Under the pieces are notes generated by a model. It had not been told where the DNA came from. It did not search any database and saw nothing but the letters and a program-made list of their open reading frames with translations. A DNA stretch of 64,000 nt from Catellatospora paridis (lineage in GTDB: Bacteria > Actinomycetota > Actinomycetes > Mycobacteriales > Micromonosporaceae), in contig NZ_ML769314.1 in NCBI RefSeq assembly GCF_009720365.1, positions 487,264-551,263 of the forward strand, read 5' to 3'. Of the stretch, positions 54,061 to 63,709 are shown one piece after another. Numbering within the stretch: the first letter of the stretch is position 1; every line of letters starts with the position of its first letter. The position numbers and the translations under genes were made by a program.

Positions 54061-55452
54061 ATGTACGAGGGCCGTTCGGTGCTGGTCGCCGGGGCGCGGG
54101 TGGCCGGAGCCGCCTGCGCCACCGCCCTGGCGGGCCTCGGTGCCAAGGTGACGCTGGTCGACCGGGCCGCCTCGGCGGAGACCGAGCGGCTCGCGGACGC
54201 CGGCTTCACCGTGATCATCGGTGAGCCGGACCCCGGGCAGCTGCTGTCCGGGATCGACGACCTGGTCGTCTCGCCGGGCTTCCCGCCGCACCATCCGCTG
54301 GCGCTGGCCGCCGCGGCCGCCGGGGTCGAGGTGTACAGCGAGCCGGAGCTGGCCTGGCGCCTGCGCAAGCCGGACGGACCCCGCTGGCTGGCGGTCACCG
54401 GCACCAACGGCAAGACCACCACGGTCACCATGCTGGCCTCGATCCTCGGCGCGGCCGGACTGCGCACGGCGGCACTGGGCAACATCGGCACCCCGCTGGT
54501 CGACGCCCAGGCCGGCGGCCCCGCCGGGTACGAGGTGCTGGCCGTCGAGCTGTCCAGCTTCCAGCTGCACTGGTCCTCGACCATGGCCCCGCACGGCGGC
54601 GCGCTGCTCAACCTGGCCGACGACCACCTCGACTGGCACGGCGGCTTCGACCACTACGCGGGGGCCAAGACCGCCGTGTGGCGCTCCGCGGCCACCGGGG
54701 GCACCGCGGTCGGCAACCTGGACGATCCGCGCGTCAGGGCGCTGCTGGAGGGCCTGCACGCCGCCGGGCTGCCCGGCCGGCTGGTCGGGTTCACCCTCGA
54801 CGTGCCGCCGCCCGGCTGCGTCGGCGTGGTCGAGGACGTGCTCGTGGACCGCACCGGCGACGGTGACGCCCACGAGCTGGCCACCCTGGCCGACATCCGG
54901 CCGGTCGGCGCGCACAACGTGGCCAACGCCCTGGCCGCCGCCGCGCTGGCGCTGTCGGTGGGCGTGCCGCACGAGGCGATCCGGCGCGGCCTGGCCGGTT
55001 ACGTGCCCGAACCGCACCGCAACGCGCACGTGGCCACGGTCAACGGCGTGACCTGGGTCGACGACAGCAAGGCGACCAACCCGCACGCCGCGCAGGCTTC
55101 GCTGACCTCGTACGAGCGGATCGTGTGGGTGGCCGGCGGGCAGCTCAAGGGCGTCGACATCGACGAGCTGGTCGCCCGGATCGCGCCCCGGCTGGCCGGG
55201 GCGGTGCTGCTCGGCGTGGACCGCGCCGAGATCGCCGCGGCACTGGCACGACACGCGCCGCGGCTGCCGGTGGTGGACGTCGCGCGCACGGATGATGGGG
55301 CGATGGCGGAGGTCGTGCAGGCGGCTGCCCGGCTGGCCGAGCCGGGCGACACCGTGCTGCTCGCACCGGCCGCCGCGTCCCTGGACATGTTCCCCAGTTA
55401 TGCCCGCCGCGGCGACGCGTTCGCCGAGGCGGTGCGCGCCCTGCCCGGCTGA
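54061..55452 (+). CDS. murD: UDP-MurNAc-L-alanine:D-glutamate ligase MurD
   Basis: A 463-residue ligase adding D-Glu. It has an N-terminal Rossmann-like region (VLVAGARVAGAACATALAG), the ATP loop VTGTNGKTTTVTMLASIL and VDDSKATNPHAAQASLTSY. ATG 54061 has GGGGTG seven bases upstream; GTG 54052, overlapping the mraY stop, is also possible. Confidence 0.96.
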   Translation: MYEGRSVLVAGARVAGAACATALAGLGAKVTLVDRAASAETERLADAGFTVIIGEPDPGQLLSGIDDLVVSPGFPPHHPLALAAAAAGVEVYSEPELAWRLRKPDGPRWLAVTGTNGKTTTVTMLASILGAAGLRTAALGNIGTPLVDAQAGGPAGYEVLAVELSSFQLHWSSTMAPHGGALLNLADDHLDWHGGFDHYAGAKTAVWRSAATGGTAVGNLDDPRVRALLEGLHAAGLPGRLVGFTLDVPPPGCVGVVEDVLVDRTGDGDAHELATLADIRPVGAHNVANALAAAALALSVGVPHEAIRRGLAGYVPEPHRNAHVATVNGVTWVDDSKATNPHAAQASLTSYERIVWVAGGQLKGVDIDELVARIAPRLAGAVLLGVDRAEIAAALARHAPRLPVVDVARTDDGAMAEVVQAAARLAEPGDTVLLAPAAASLDMFPSYARRGDAFAEAVRALPG

Positions 55453-55528
55453 CCCGGCCCGCGCCGCGCGGCGCCCGGCACAACAGAACAGCACCCCGTC
55501 CGCAGCGGCCGAGATCGGAGTCCTCTCG

Positions 55529-57064
55529 ATGACCGGTGACGCCCGTACGGCAGCCCCGCCCGAGCAGGCGGGCACGCCGGCTCCCCGCGCGCTGCGGGTG
55601 GACCTGTTCACCTGGCTGGCCGCCCTGCGCGGGCTGCTGTCCCGGCCGCTGGCCTCGTACTACCTGCTGCTGGCCAGCGCGGGCCTGCTGCTGGTGATCG
55701 GGCTGGCGATGGTGTACTCGGCGACCAGCGTCGCGGCGTACAACGCCAGCGGCAACGCGTTCGCGGTCATCGCGCAGCAGGTCATCGCCGCGGTGGTCGG
55801 CCTGGCCGCGTTCTGGGTCTGCCAGCGCCTGCCGCGGCGCACCTTCCGGGCCATGGCCCCGGTCGCGCTGACCGTGTCGATCGTGCTGCTGGTGCTGATG
55901 GACGGCATCGCGCTGCTGCACGCCTCCAAGGTGCTGCCCGAGCCGCGGATCGGCTTCATCCACTCCGAGACGCTGTGGCTCTACCTCGGGCCGGTGCAGC
56001 TGCAGCCGTCCGAGCTGGCGAAGTTCGCGCTGGTGCTGTGGGGCGCGGACGTGCTGACCCGCAAGGGCAACTCGATCGTGCGCCTGCGTGAGCTGTTCTC
56101 GCCGCTGTTTCCGCTGGTGGGGCTGCTGTTCGTGCTGGTCGGCTACACCGACCTGGGCACCATGCTGTGCCTGCTGATCCTGTTCATCGGCCTGCTCTGG
56201 GCGGCCGGCACGCCGATGCGCTACTTCGGCATGCTGATCGGCACCGGCCTGGCCGGCATCGCGCTGCTGATCGTCGCGCCCGGCCTGGGCGGCTACCGGT
56301 CGGACCGGTTCGGCGCGTTCTTCCAGACCGATGCCGAGGTCATCACCTGCACCGCCAACGACGACACGTGCTACCAGTCCAAGCAGGGGCTGCTGGCGAT
56401 CTCCGACGGCGGCTGGTTCGGGGTCGGGCTGGGCAAGAGCAGCCTGAAGTGGAACTGGCTGCCCAGCGCGCACAACGACTTCATCTTCGCGGTCATCGCC
56501 GAGGAGCTCGGCGTGGTGGGCTGCCTGGTGGTGCTGTCGCTGTTCGCCGTGCTGACCTTCACCGGGCTGCGGATCGCCCGCCGGGTCAACGACCCGTTCC
56601 GCCGGATGGCGGCCTGCGCGGTGACGCTGTGGCTGGTCGCGCAGGCGGTCATCAACATCGGCGGGGTGGTCAAACTGCTGCCGATCACCGGCCTGCCGCT
56701 GCCGTTCATCTCCGACGGCGGCACGGCCCTGGTGGTGACCCTGGCGGCGGTCGGCATGCTCGCGTCGTTCGCCCGCGCGGAGCCGGACGCGGCGCGAGCC
56801 CTGCATGCCCGTCCGGCCCCGAAGTGGGCCCAGCTAGTGTGGGCGCCGTTGCCACCTCTGCCGTCCCCGGCGCGACCCGCCGACACGGCGGCCGCCGCGA
56901 CCGCGGCGACGGAGGTGGTGAAGGCGCGCGCAGCGCAGCCGAGGGACATGCAGGCGAAGGAGCCGGCCTCGCGCACCGCGGGACAGTCCCCGGGGGACCG
57001 CCGTTCGGGCGGGTCGCCGGGACGGTCCGGCAATGCAGGTGGTCCGGGTGAGAGGAGACGGTGA
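55529..57064 (+). CDS. ftsW: Septal glycosyltransferase FtsW (SEDS)
   Basis: A 511-residue polytopic SEDS protein polymerising glycan strands at the septum with FtsI. Typical segments are VYSATSVAAYNASGN, WLYLGPVQLQPSELAKFALV, NDFIFAVIAEELGVVG and LLPITGLPLPFISDGGTALV. The cytoplasmic tail of ~110 residues is disordered and Pro/Ala/Arg-rich. ATG 55529 follows GGAGTCCTCTCG. The stop overlaps the murG start (TGATG). Confidence 0.95.
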   Translation: MTGDARTAAPPEQAGTPAPRALRVDLFTWLAALRGLLSRPLASYYLLLASAGLLLVIGLAMVYSATSVAAYNASGNAFAVIAQQVIAAVVGLAAFWVCQRLPRRTFRAMAPVALTVSIVLLVLMDGIALLHASKVLPEPRIGFIHSETLWLYLGPVQLQPSELAKFALVLWGADVLTRKGNSIVRLRELFSPLFPLVGLLFVLVGYTDLGTMLCLLILFIGLLWAAGTPMRYFGMLIGTGLAGIALLIVAPGLGGYRSDRFGAFFQTDAEVITCTANDDTCYQSKQGLLAISDGGWFGVGLGKSSLKWNWLPSAHNDFIFAVIAEELGVVGCLVVLSLFAVLTFTGLRIARRVNDPFRRMAACAVTLWLVAQAVINIGGVVKLLPITGLPLPFISDGGTALVVTLAAVGMLASFARAEPDAARALHARPAPKWAQLVWAPLPPLPSPARPADTAAAATAATEVVKARAAQPRDMQAKEPASRTAGQSPGDRRSGGSPGRSGNAGGPGERRR

Positions 57065-58194
57065 TGGTGTCAGGTGACGGCCGGTTGCGGTCGGTGGTGC
57101 TGGCCGGTGGTGGCACCGGTGGGCACATCTACCCGCTGCTGGCGTTCGCGGACTGTCTGCGCCGCCACGACCCGGACGTGCGCATCACGTGCCTGGGCAC
57201 GCCGCGCGGCCTGGAGACGGAGCTGATCCCGGCGGCCGGCTACGACCTGCGGCACATCCCGGCGTACCAGCTGCCCCGCTCGGTGAACATGAACCTGCTG
57301 CGCACCCCGGACCGGATGTTCCGGTCGACCAAGGCGGCGCGTGCGGTCATGGACGAGGTCGAGGCGGACGCGGTCGTCGGCTTCGGCGGGTACGTCTCCG
57401 TCCCGGCCTACCTGGCCGCGTGGCGGCGGCACACGCCGATCGTGATCCACGAGGTGAACGTGCCCGCCGGCGTGGCCAACAAGCTGGGCATGCGCTTCAC
57501 CGAGAACGTGGCGGTGGGCTTCCCGCACCAGCCGCGCCAGGACGAGTCGCTGCGCGGCGCGGCCGTGGTCGGCGTGCCGCTGCGGCAGTCCATCACCACC
57601 CTGGACCGGGTGGCGCTGCGCGAGCGGGCCCGCGCCCACTTCGGGCTGGACCCGCACCGGCCGACCCTGTTCGTCTTCGGGGCGTCGCAGGGCGCGCGCT
57701 CGATCAACCTGGCCGTGGCCGCCTCGGCGAAGGCGCTGACCTCGGCCGGCGTGCAGGTGCTGCACGTGATCGGCGCCCGCAACGAGGACTTCGAGGTGCC
57801 GAGCGACCTGGCCGCGCCGTACGTGCGGGTCAAGTTCATCAACGAGATGGAGCTGGGCTACGCCGCCGCCGACCTGGCGCTGTGCCGCGGTGGCGCGATG
57901 ACCTGCGCGGAGACCGCCGCGCTCGGGGTGCCCGCGATCTACGTTCCGCTGCCGTACGGCAACGGCGAGCAGCGGCGCAACGCGCTCCCGGTCGTTGAGG
58001 CTGGTGGTGGACTTATCGTGGACGACGCCGAGCTGACCCCGCAGTGGATCGAGCAGAACGTGCTGCCGCTGGTCACGGACCCGGCCCGGCTGGCCACGAT
58101 GGGCTACGCGGCCGCGGCGTACGGCCGGCGGGACGGCGATGAGCAACTGCGGGCGTTCCTGCTGAACGCGCTGGCGTCGGCGAAGCGAAACTAG
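57064..58194 (+). CDS. murG: Lipid II synthase MurG
   Basis: A 376-residue GT28 glycosyltransferase adding GlcNAc to lipid I on the inner membrane face. The N-terminal motif VVLAGGGTGGHIYPLLAFAD and later GGYVSVPAYLAA, VFGASQGARSIN and LALCRGGAMTCAETAALGVP are diagnostic. ATG 57064 overlaps the ftsW stop, with GAGAGGAGA just upstream. Confidence 0.96.
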   Translation: MVSGDGRLRSVVLAGGGTGGHIYPLLAFADCLRRHDPDVRITCLGTPRGLETELIPAAGYDLRHIPAYQLPRSVNMNLLRTPDRMFRSTKAARAVMDEVEADAVVGFGGYVSVPAYLAAWRRHTPIVIHEVNVPAGVANKLGMRFTENVAVGFPHQPRQDESLRGAAVVGVPLRQSITTLDRVALRERARAHFGLDPHRPTLFVFGASQGARSINLAVAASAKALTSAGVQVLHVIGARNEDFEVPSDLAAPYVRVKFINEMELGYAAADLALCRGGAMTCAETAALGVPAIYVPLPYGNGEQRRNALPVVEAGGGLIVDDAELTPQWIEQNVLPLVTDPARLATMGYAAAAYGRRDGDEQLRAFLLNALASAKRN

Positions 58195-58205
58195 GGAGGC
58201 GTGCA

Positions 58206-59690
58206 GTGGAGACGGCGGAGATGATCCCGGCGGGTGTGCTCACCGCGGAGGACCTGGGCCGGGTACACATGATCGGCGTCGGCGGCGTCGGCATGAGCGG
58301 CCTGGCCCGGCTGCTGCTGACCCGCGGCGTGCCGGTGTCCGGTTCGGAACTGCGCGAGTGGCCCGCGCTGGCGGCGCTGCGGGCGCTGGGCGGCACGATC
58401 TACATGAGCCACGACGTGTCGAACCTGGACGGCGTCGACACGGTCATCTACTCGACCGCGATCCCGGCCGACCACGTGGAGCTGGCCGAGGCGCGCAAGC
58501 GCGGGCTGCGCGTGCTGCACCGCTCCGAGGCCCTGGCGGCGTCGATGACCGGGCGGCGCACCATCGCGGTGGCCGGCACCCACGGCAAGACCACCACCAC
58601 CTCGATGATCACCCTGATCCTGCAGCAGGCGGGGCTGGCCCCGTCGTTCGTGATCGGCGGCGAGATCTCCGAGGTGGGCTCGAACGCCCACCACGGCACC
58701 GGGGAGTTCTTCGTCGCCGAGGCCGACGAGAGCGACCGGTCGTTCCTGCTGTACCGGCCGCACGTGTCGATCATCACGAACGTGGAGGAGGACCACCTCA
58801 ACACGTACGGCACGCTGGCCAACCTCGAGGACGCCTTCGTCGAGTTCGGCACGCTGGTCGAGCCGGACGGCTTCGTGATCACCTGCGCCGACGACCCGGG
58901 CGCGATGCGGGTCACCGCGCGGCTGCGCGAGCTGGGGCGCACCGTGTTCACGTACGGCGAGTCGCCCGACGCGGACCTGCGGCTGACCGACATCACCACG
59001 ACCGCCGCGGGCGTGCGCTACCTGGCCGCGCTGAACGGGCAGGAGCTCGGCGAGTTCTCCATGCCGGTGCCCGGCCGGCACCTCGGCCTCAACAGCGCGT
59101 CGGCCGTGCTGACCGCGCTCAAGCTGGGCGTGGACCCGGAGGTGGTGGCGGCCGGGCTGGCGGCGCACCCGGGCGTGCGCCGCCGCTTCGAGCTCAAGGG
59201 CATCGTCAACGGCGTACGCGTCTACGACGAGTACGCCTACCACCCGACCTCGATGACCGCCGCCCTGCACACGCTGCGCGAGGTGGCCGGGGACGGCCGC
59301 CTGGTGGTGGTGTTCCAGCCCTACCGCATGTACCGCACCCGGGACCTGCAGGAGGAGATGGCCGCCGCGCTGGGCCTCGCCGACGAGGCCGTGATCATGG
59401 AGGTCTTCGGCCCCGGCGAGGTGCGCGAACCGGGCGAGGGCGGGGTGGCGCTGACCGCAGCGGTCCCGCTGCCGCCCGAGCAGAAGATCTTCGTGCCGTC
59501 CTGGGAGGACGTGCCGGGTGAGGTGGTTCGCCGGGCTCGCGAGGGCGACGTGGTGGTGACCATGGGCGCGCCGCCGATCTCCCTGATGGGCGACGAACTC
59601 ATGGCGGCCCTGGCGGAGCCCACCGACCCGGTCTCCCCGAACGGATACGTCGCCCGTCACGCCTCGCCGGACGCGCGAGAGCTGGGCTGA
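58206..59690 (+). CDS. murC: UDP-MurNAc:L-alanine ligase MurC
   Basis: A 494-residue ligase that attaches the first amino acid to UDP-MurNAc. It has the N-terminal MIGVGGVGMSGLARLLL, the ATP loop AVAGTHGKTTTTSMITLIL and YDEYAYHPTSMTAALHTL. GTG 58206 has GGGAGGCG upstream; ATG 58221 is in frame. The stop overlaps ftsQ (TGATG). Confidence 0.96.
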   Translation: METAEMIPAGVLTAEDLGRVHMIGVGGVGMSGLARLLLTRGVPVSGSELREWPALAALRALGGTIYMSHDVSNLDGVDTVIYSTAIPADHVELAEARKRGLRVLHRSEALAASMTGRRTIAVAGTHGKTTTTSMITLILQQAGLAPSFVIGGEISEVGSNAHHGTGEFFVAEADESDRSFLLYRPHVSIITNVEEDHLNTYGTLANLEDAFVEFGTLVEPDGFVITCADDPGAMRVTARLRELGRTVFTYGESPDADLRLTDITTTAAGVRYLAALNGQELGEFSMPVPGRHLGLNSASAVLTALKLGVDPEVVAAGLAAHPGVRRRFELKGIVNGVRVYDEYAYHPTSMTAALHTLREVAGDGRLVVVFQPYRMYRTRDLQEEMAAALGLADEAVIMEVFGPGEVREPGEGGVALTAAVPLPPEQKIFVPSWEDVPGEVVRRAREGDVVVTMGAPPISLMGDELMAALAEPTDPVSPNGYVARHASPDARELG

Positions 59691-60532
59691 TGCCCGAGGG
59701 CCGGACTCGCGACACCAACGCCGCCGGCGCCGCCGCGGGCGACGGATCGCGGCGGCGCTGGCGGCTCGTGCGGGCCGGCACCGACGCCATCCCGCCGTGG
59801 GTCCGGCAGTTCATGCGGCGCCCCCGGATCCCGCTGTCCCGGGCGGGACGGGTGCGCCGCCGCCGGCTGCTGGTGGCCCGACTGGGCCTGGCCGCCGGCG
59901 CGCTGGCGGTGGTGGGTGTGCTGGGCTGGCTGGTCTTCGTCTCCCCGGTGCTCGGGGTGCGCGAGGTCTGGGTGGAGGGCGCCCTGATCCTGGAACCGGA
60001 CCAGGTGCGCGTGACCGCGGCGGTGACCGACGGCACGCCGCTGGCCCGGGTGGACACCGAGGCGGTGCGCGCCCGGGTGGCGGCGCTGCCCCCGGCCCGG
60101 GAGGTCACCGTCAGCCGCAGCTGGCCGTCCACTCTGGTCATCGAGGTGGTCGAGCGGACGCCGGTCGGCGCGGTGCCCAACGGAAAGAAGTACGATCTTT
60201 TCGATGATCATGGTGTGATCTACCGTACGGTCTCCAGCGTCCCGTCCGGAGTCGTGCGGGTGCAGTTGGCCACGCCGGGTCCGCAGGACGTGTCCACCCA
60301 GTCCGCGCTGACGGTGCTGCGGTCGCTGACCAAGCGGCTGCGGTCCGAACTGGCCACCCTGGTCGTGGAGGGGCCGGCCCGGATCAGGCTGGAGATGTCC
60401 GGGGACCGGGTCGTGACCTGGGGCGACGCTGAGGAGAGCGAGATGAAGGCGAAGGTGGCGGACGCCCTGCTGGCCAAGCCGGACAAGCGCATCGACGTCA
60501 GCGGCGTGCCGGAGGTCGTGACCCTCGGTTGA
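59690..60532 (+). CDS. ftsQ: Division protein FtsQ
   Basis: A 280-residue bitopic protein. It has a basic cytoplasmic N-terminus (~60 residues), a span near 64-84 (LGLAAGALAVVGVLGWLVFV), a POTRA domain (VREVWVEGALILEPDQVRVT) and the FtsQ C-terminal domain (VTVSRSWPSTLVIEVVERTP). It scaffolds FtsL/DivIC at the septum. ATG 59690 overlaps the murC stop. Confidence 0.94.
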   Translation: MPEGRTRDTNAAGAAAGDGSRRRWRLVRAGTDAIPPWVRQFMRRPRIPLSRAGRVRRRRLLVARLGLAAGALAVVGVLGWLVFVSPVLGVREVWVEGALILEPDQVRVTAAVTDGTPLARVDTEAVRARVAALPPAREVTVSRSWPSTLVIEVVERTPVGAVPNGKKYDLFDDHGVIYRTVSSVPSGVVRVQLATPGPQDVSTQSALTVLRSLTKRLRSELATLVVEGPARIRLEMSGDRVVTWGDAEESEMKAKVADALLAKPDKRIDVSGVPEVVTLG

Positions 60533-60654
60533 CCCCGCGGGCGGCCCGCGGCCGCGGTGGCGTGCGCGAGGTCTCCATAGTGGAGTACGAGACACGCCGC
60601 AGTGGTCCTTGGATCACAGCGTGCCGACGCTTACGTTTCCGTACAAGACAATGA

Positions 60655-60683
60655 TTGACATAACCGTAAGGCTCTAGTAGAGG
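60655..60683 (+). promoter_or_regulatory. Likely ftsZ promoter
   Basis: A perfect -35 TTGACA (60655-60660) with a 17-base spacer to TAGAGG (60678-60683) lies 134 bases before ftsZ, in the only long gap inside the late dcw genes (60533-60816). Promoters specific for ftsZ in this gap are known from Streptomyces. The -10 is a weak match, so the exact start is uncertain. Nothing else is seen in the gap. Confidence 0.6.
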
Positions 60684-60816
60684 TTTAGGGTTCTCGCCCG
60701 GAACCGCTGCCGGAGCGGCAATGACCGGAGGTCCGCCTCCGCCGTTGCGGCAAGCTAGGCCGGGTGGGGGCGCAGCCCTCGCCCTTGTGGCACAAGAGCC
60801 TCGAAGGAAGGGTCCG

Positions 60817-61926
60817 ATGACACCTCCGCACAATTACCTCGCGGTCATCAAGGTCGTCGGCATCGGCGGCGGTGGCGTCAATGCCGTCAACCGCATGATC
60901 GAGGTCGGCCTCAAGGGCGTGGAGTTCATCGCCATCAACACCGACGCGCAGGCGCTGCTGATGAGCGACGCCGACGTCAAGCTCGACGTGGGCCGGGAGC
61001 TGACCCGGGGCCTGGGCGCCGGGGCCAACCCCGACGTGGGCAAGAACGCCGCCGAGGACCACCGCGACGAGATCGAGGAGGTGCTCAAGGGCGCCGACAT
61101 GGTCTTCGTGACGTGCGGCGAGGGCGGCGGCACCGGCACCGGCGGCGCGCCCGTGGTCGCCAACATCGCCCGCAAGCTCGGTGCGCTGACCATCGGCGTG
61201 GTCACCCGGCCGTTCTCCTTCGAGGGCAAGCGCCGCCAGGTCCAGGCCGAGTCCGGGATCGAGGAGCTGCGCAACCAGTGCGACACGCTCATCGTGATCC
61301 CCAACGACCGGCTGCTGGCGCTGGGCGACCGCGGCATCACCATGATGGACGCGTTCCGCCAGGCCGACCAGGTGCTGCTGTCCGGTGTCCAGGGCATCAC
61401 CGACCTGATCACCACGCCGGGTCTGATCAACCTCGACTTCGCCGACGTCAAGAGCGTCATGAGCGGCGCCGGCAGCGCGCTGATGGGCATCGGCAGCGCC
61501 CGCGGCGACAACCGAGCGGTGGAGGCGGCCGAGCGCGCCATCTCCAGCCCGCTGCTGGAGCAGAGCATGGACGGCGCGCGCGGCGTGCTGCTGTCCATCG
61601 CGGGCGGCTCCGACCTCGGCCTGTTCGAGATCAACGACGCGGCGCAGCTGGTCACCGACGCGGCCCACCCGGACGCGAACATCATCTTCGGCGCGGTCAT
61701 CGACGATGCGCTGGGCGACGAGGTGCGGGTGACCGTGATCGCGGCCGGCTTCGACGGCGGCTCGCCGTCCTACAAGCCGGTGGAGATCCCGCGCAAGGTC
61801 ACCCCGCCGGTGGAGGCGCCCACCCTGCGCCACCCGACGCCGACCAACACGCCTCCCACGCAGTCGCAGCGCAAGGTGCTCTTCGACGACGTGGATGTCC
61901 CGGACTTCTTGAAGAACGGGTCGTAG
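60817..61926 (+). CDS. ftsZ: Cell division GTPase FtsZ
   Basis: A 369-residue bacterial tubulin. It has [17 protein letters not shown] at the N-terminus, the tubulin signature [20 protein letters not shown] and the T7 loop region [14 protein letters not shown]. The C-terminal peptide [10 protein letters not shown] binds SepF/FtsW-type partners. ATG 60817 has AGGAAGGG upstream. Its own promoter and a following hairpin suggest partial independence from the upstream genes. Confidence 0.98.
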   Translation: MTPPHNYLAVIKVVGIGGGGVNAVNRMIEVGLKGVEFIAINTDAQALLMSDADVKLDVGRELTRGLGAGANPDVGKNAAEDHRDEIEEVLKGADMVFVTCGEGGGTGTGGAPVVANIARKLGALTIGVVTRPFSFEGKRRQVQAESGIEELRNQCDTLIVIPNDRLLALGDRGITMMDAFRQADQVLLSGVQGITDLITTPGLINLDFADVKSVMSGAGSALMGIGSARGDNRAVEAAERAISSPLLEQSMDGARGVLLSIAGGSDLGLFEINDAAQLVTDAAHPDANIIFGAVIDDALGDEVRVTVIAAGFDGGSPSYKPVEIPRKVTPPVEAPTLRHPTPTNTPPTQSQRKVLFDDVDVPDFLKNGS

Positions 61927-61947
61927 CAAGCACAGGCTCTCGTGATC

Positions 61948-61992
61948 GAAGCTCCGGCCATGCGGTAAGAACAGCATGACCGGAGCTTCTTT
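61948..61992 (+). terminator. Hairpin after ftsZ
   Basis: GAAGCTCCGGCCATGC (61948-61963) pairs with 61974-61989 with one mismatch, a 10-base loop, followed by TTT. It starts 22 bases past the ftsZ stop. It covers the ATG at 61976, arguing against that codon as the start of the next gene. Confidence 0.65.
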
Positions 61993-62008
61993 CGTGCGGA
62001 GGTTGATC

Positions 62009-62749
62009 TTGACTGACGAGCAGCGGCGCGAGCAGATCGCGGCGAACCTGGCGGCGGTGCGCGAGCGCATCGCGGCGGCCGCCGCGCGGGCCGGGCGCGC
62101 CCCGGGCGAGATCACCCTGGTCGCGGTGACCAAGACCTACCCCGCCTCCGACGTACTGCACCTGGCCGCCCTCGGGGTCGCCGACGTGGGGGAGAACCGC
62201 GACCAGGAGGCCGCCCCCAAGGCCGCGGAGACGGCCGCGGCAGGGGCGGACCTGCGCTGGCACTTCATCGGGCAGCTGCAGCGCAACAAGGCCCGTTCCG
62301 TGGCCTCCTACGCCGCGATGGTGCACTCGGTCGACTCGGTGCGGCTGGCGACGGCCCTGGGGGCCGCGGCGGCGCGGGCGGCCGGCGAGGGCCGGCCGGC
62401 ACCGCTCGATGCGCTGGTGCAGCTCAGTGTGGACGGTGACGCGGAGCGGGGCGGCGCGCTGGCGCTCGGCGACGATCCTGATCGGGCGCTGCTGCGCGTG
62501 GCGGAGGCCGTCGCCGCGTCGCCCGCGCTGCGGTTGCGCGGCGTTATGGCGGTGGCCCCGCTGGACTGGGCGCCCGAGCGCGCCTTCGCCGAGGTGGCCC
62601 GGTGCGCCGCGCTGATCCGGGCGGCACATCCTGATGCGACGGTGGTCTCCGCGGGCATGAGCGACGATCTGGACGAGGCTGTGGCGTGCGGCGCGACACA
62701 TGTGCGCATCGGCAGCGCATTGCTCGGAATGCGACCACCCCTGCGGTAG
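62009..62749 (+). CDS. yggS: YggS-type PLP homeostasis protein
   Basis: A 246-residue PLP-binding barrel of the YggS/YlmE/PROSC family, important for B6 homeostasis. It has LVAVTKTYPASDVLHLAALG (the PLP Lys), VADVGENRDQEAAPKA, WHFIGQLQRNKARSVAS and VSAGMSDDLDEAVACGATHV. I chose TTG 62009 because GGAGG (61998-62002) is six bases upstream; the in-frame ATG 61976 lies inside the post-ftsZ hairpin. The pgeF/ylmD gene, often between ftsZ and yggS, is absent. Confidence 0.92.
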   Translation: MTDEQRREQIAANLAAVRERIAAAAARAGRAPGEITLVAVTKTYPASDVLHLAALGVADVGENRDQEAAPKAAETAAAGADLRWHFIGQLQRNKARSVASYAAMVHSVDSVRLATALGAAAARAAGEGRPAPLDALVQLSVDGDAERGGALALGDDPDRALLRVAEAVAASPALRLRGVMAVAPLDWAPERAFAEVARCAALIRAAHPDATVVSAGMSDDLDEAVACGATHVRIGSALLGMRPPLR

Positions 62750-62917
62750 CCTGGCGGCTGGCACCGAAATTACACGAGTGTGGTTAACCCACGTGAGTGA
62801 AGATGAAGTGCAGCAGGCACCGGCTTGGTGGCGGGCTTTGACAAAGAAGCTGGTGTCTGCGCGAGAGCGGCACAGGCACGGGGGTTTGTGCCGCACGGCG
62901 GACGGAGGGGCGCGGCA

Positions 62918-63685
62918 ATGGGCGCACTGCGGAAGGCGGGTGTCTGGCTCGGGCTGGTCGAGGACGATGACGAGCACGAGTACGACGAGCCTGCCTACGA
63001 CAAGGGGTATTCCTCCGGTTACCGCGACCGCGGGGGTCGCCGCGGCGACCGGGCGGATGATCGCTACTCGCGTGACGGGGGCCGGTACAACGACGACTTC
63101 GAGGACGACGACGACCTCGACGAGGCGCCGTCGGTCCCGCGTACCCGGATGGCGGCCGACCGCAGCGGTTCGGCGCGCCTGGAGGCGGCGCGCGAGTCGG
63201 CACGGGCGGAGGCCACCCGGCTGAACGTGGAGGCGCGCCTGGAGGCGGCGCGGGCCGAGCGGGCCACGGTCCGCCCGATCACCCGTCCGCTGACCGCGGC
63301 GCCGGCCACGGCGCTGGGCGGCACCACCGCCACGCGCGACAACCTGGCGCTCGCGCCCCAGGTGCAGCCGCAGCAGCGGGTGGCGGCGACGGCCGAGGAC
63401 GACCGACGGCCGCAGATCACCACGCTGCATCCCACCACGTACAACGAGGCGCGGCAGATCGGGGAGCGGTTCCGGGACGGCACGCCGGTGATCATGAACC
63501 TGACGGAGATGGACGAGGCGGACGCCAAGCGTCTGGTTGACTTCGCTGCGGGACTCGCATTCGGGTTGCGGGGTACGATCGAGCGCGTCACCAACCGGGT
63601 GTTCCTGCTCTCACCGGCCAACGTCCAGGTCACTGCCGAGGACAAGGCCAAGATCGCCGAGGGCGGGTACCTCAACCAGAGTTAG
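62918..63685 (+). CDS. sepF: Division protein SepF
   Basis: A 255-residue protein tethering FtsZ to the membrane. It has an N-terminal amphipathic helix ([18 protein letters not shown]), a long charged disordered linker (Asp/Arg/Tyr-rich, then Ala/Glu/Arg-rich) and the C-terminal SepF domain ([20 protein letters not shown] ... [20 protein letters not shown]). The linker is longer than in Firmicutes. ATG 62918 has GGAGGGG upstream. The preceding 62750-62917 gap holds an imperfect palindrome GTGGTTAACCCAC but no sure promoter. Confidence 0.95.
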   Translation: MGALRKAGVWLGLVEDDDEHEYDEPAYDKGYSSGYRDRGGRRGDRADDRYSRDGGRYNDDFEDDDDLDEAPSVPRTRMAADRSGSARLEAARESARAEATRLNVEARLEAARAERATVRPITRPLTAAPATALGGTTATRDNLALAPQVQPQQRVAATAEDDRRPQITTLHPTTYNEARQIGERFRDGTPVIMNLTEMDEADAKRLVDFAAGLAFGLRGTIERVTNRVFLLSPANVQVTAEDKAKIAEGGYLNQS

Positions 63686-63709
63686 TCCTACCGAGGGACT
63701 CCGACTGTC

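Noticed and set aside
62760-62800. Imperfect palindrome GTGGTTAACCCAC upstream of sepF
   Set aside because: Short, imperfect and without a known matching regulator site; mentioned only under sepF.
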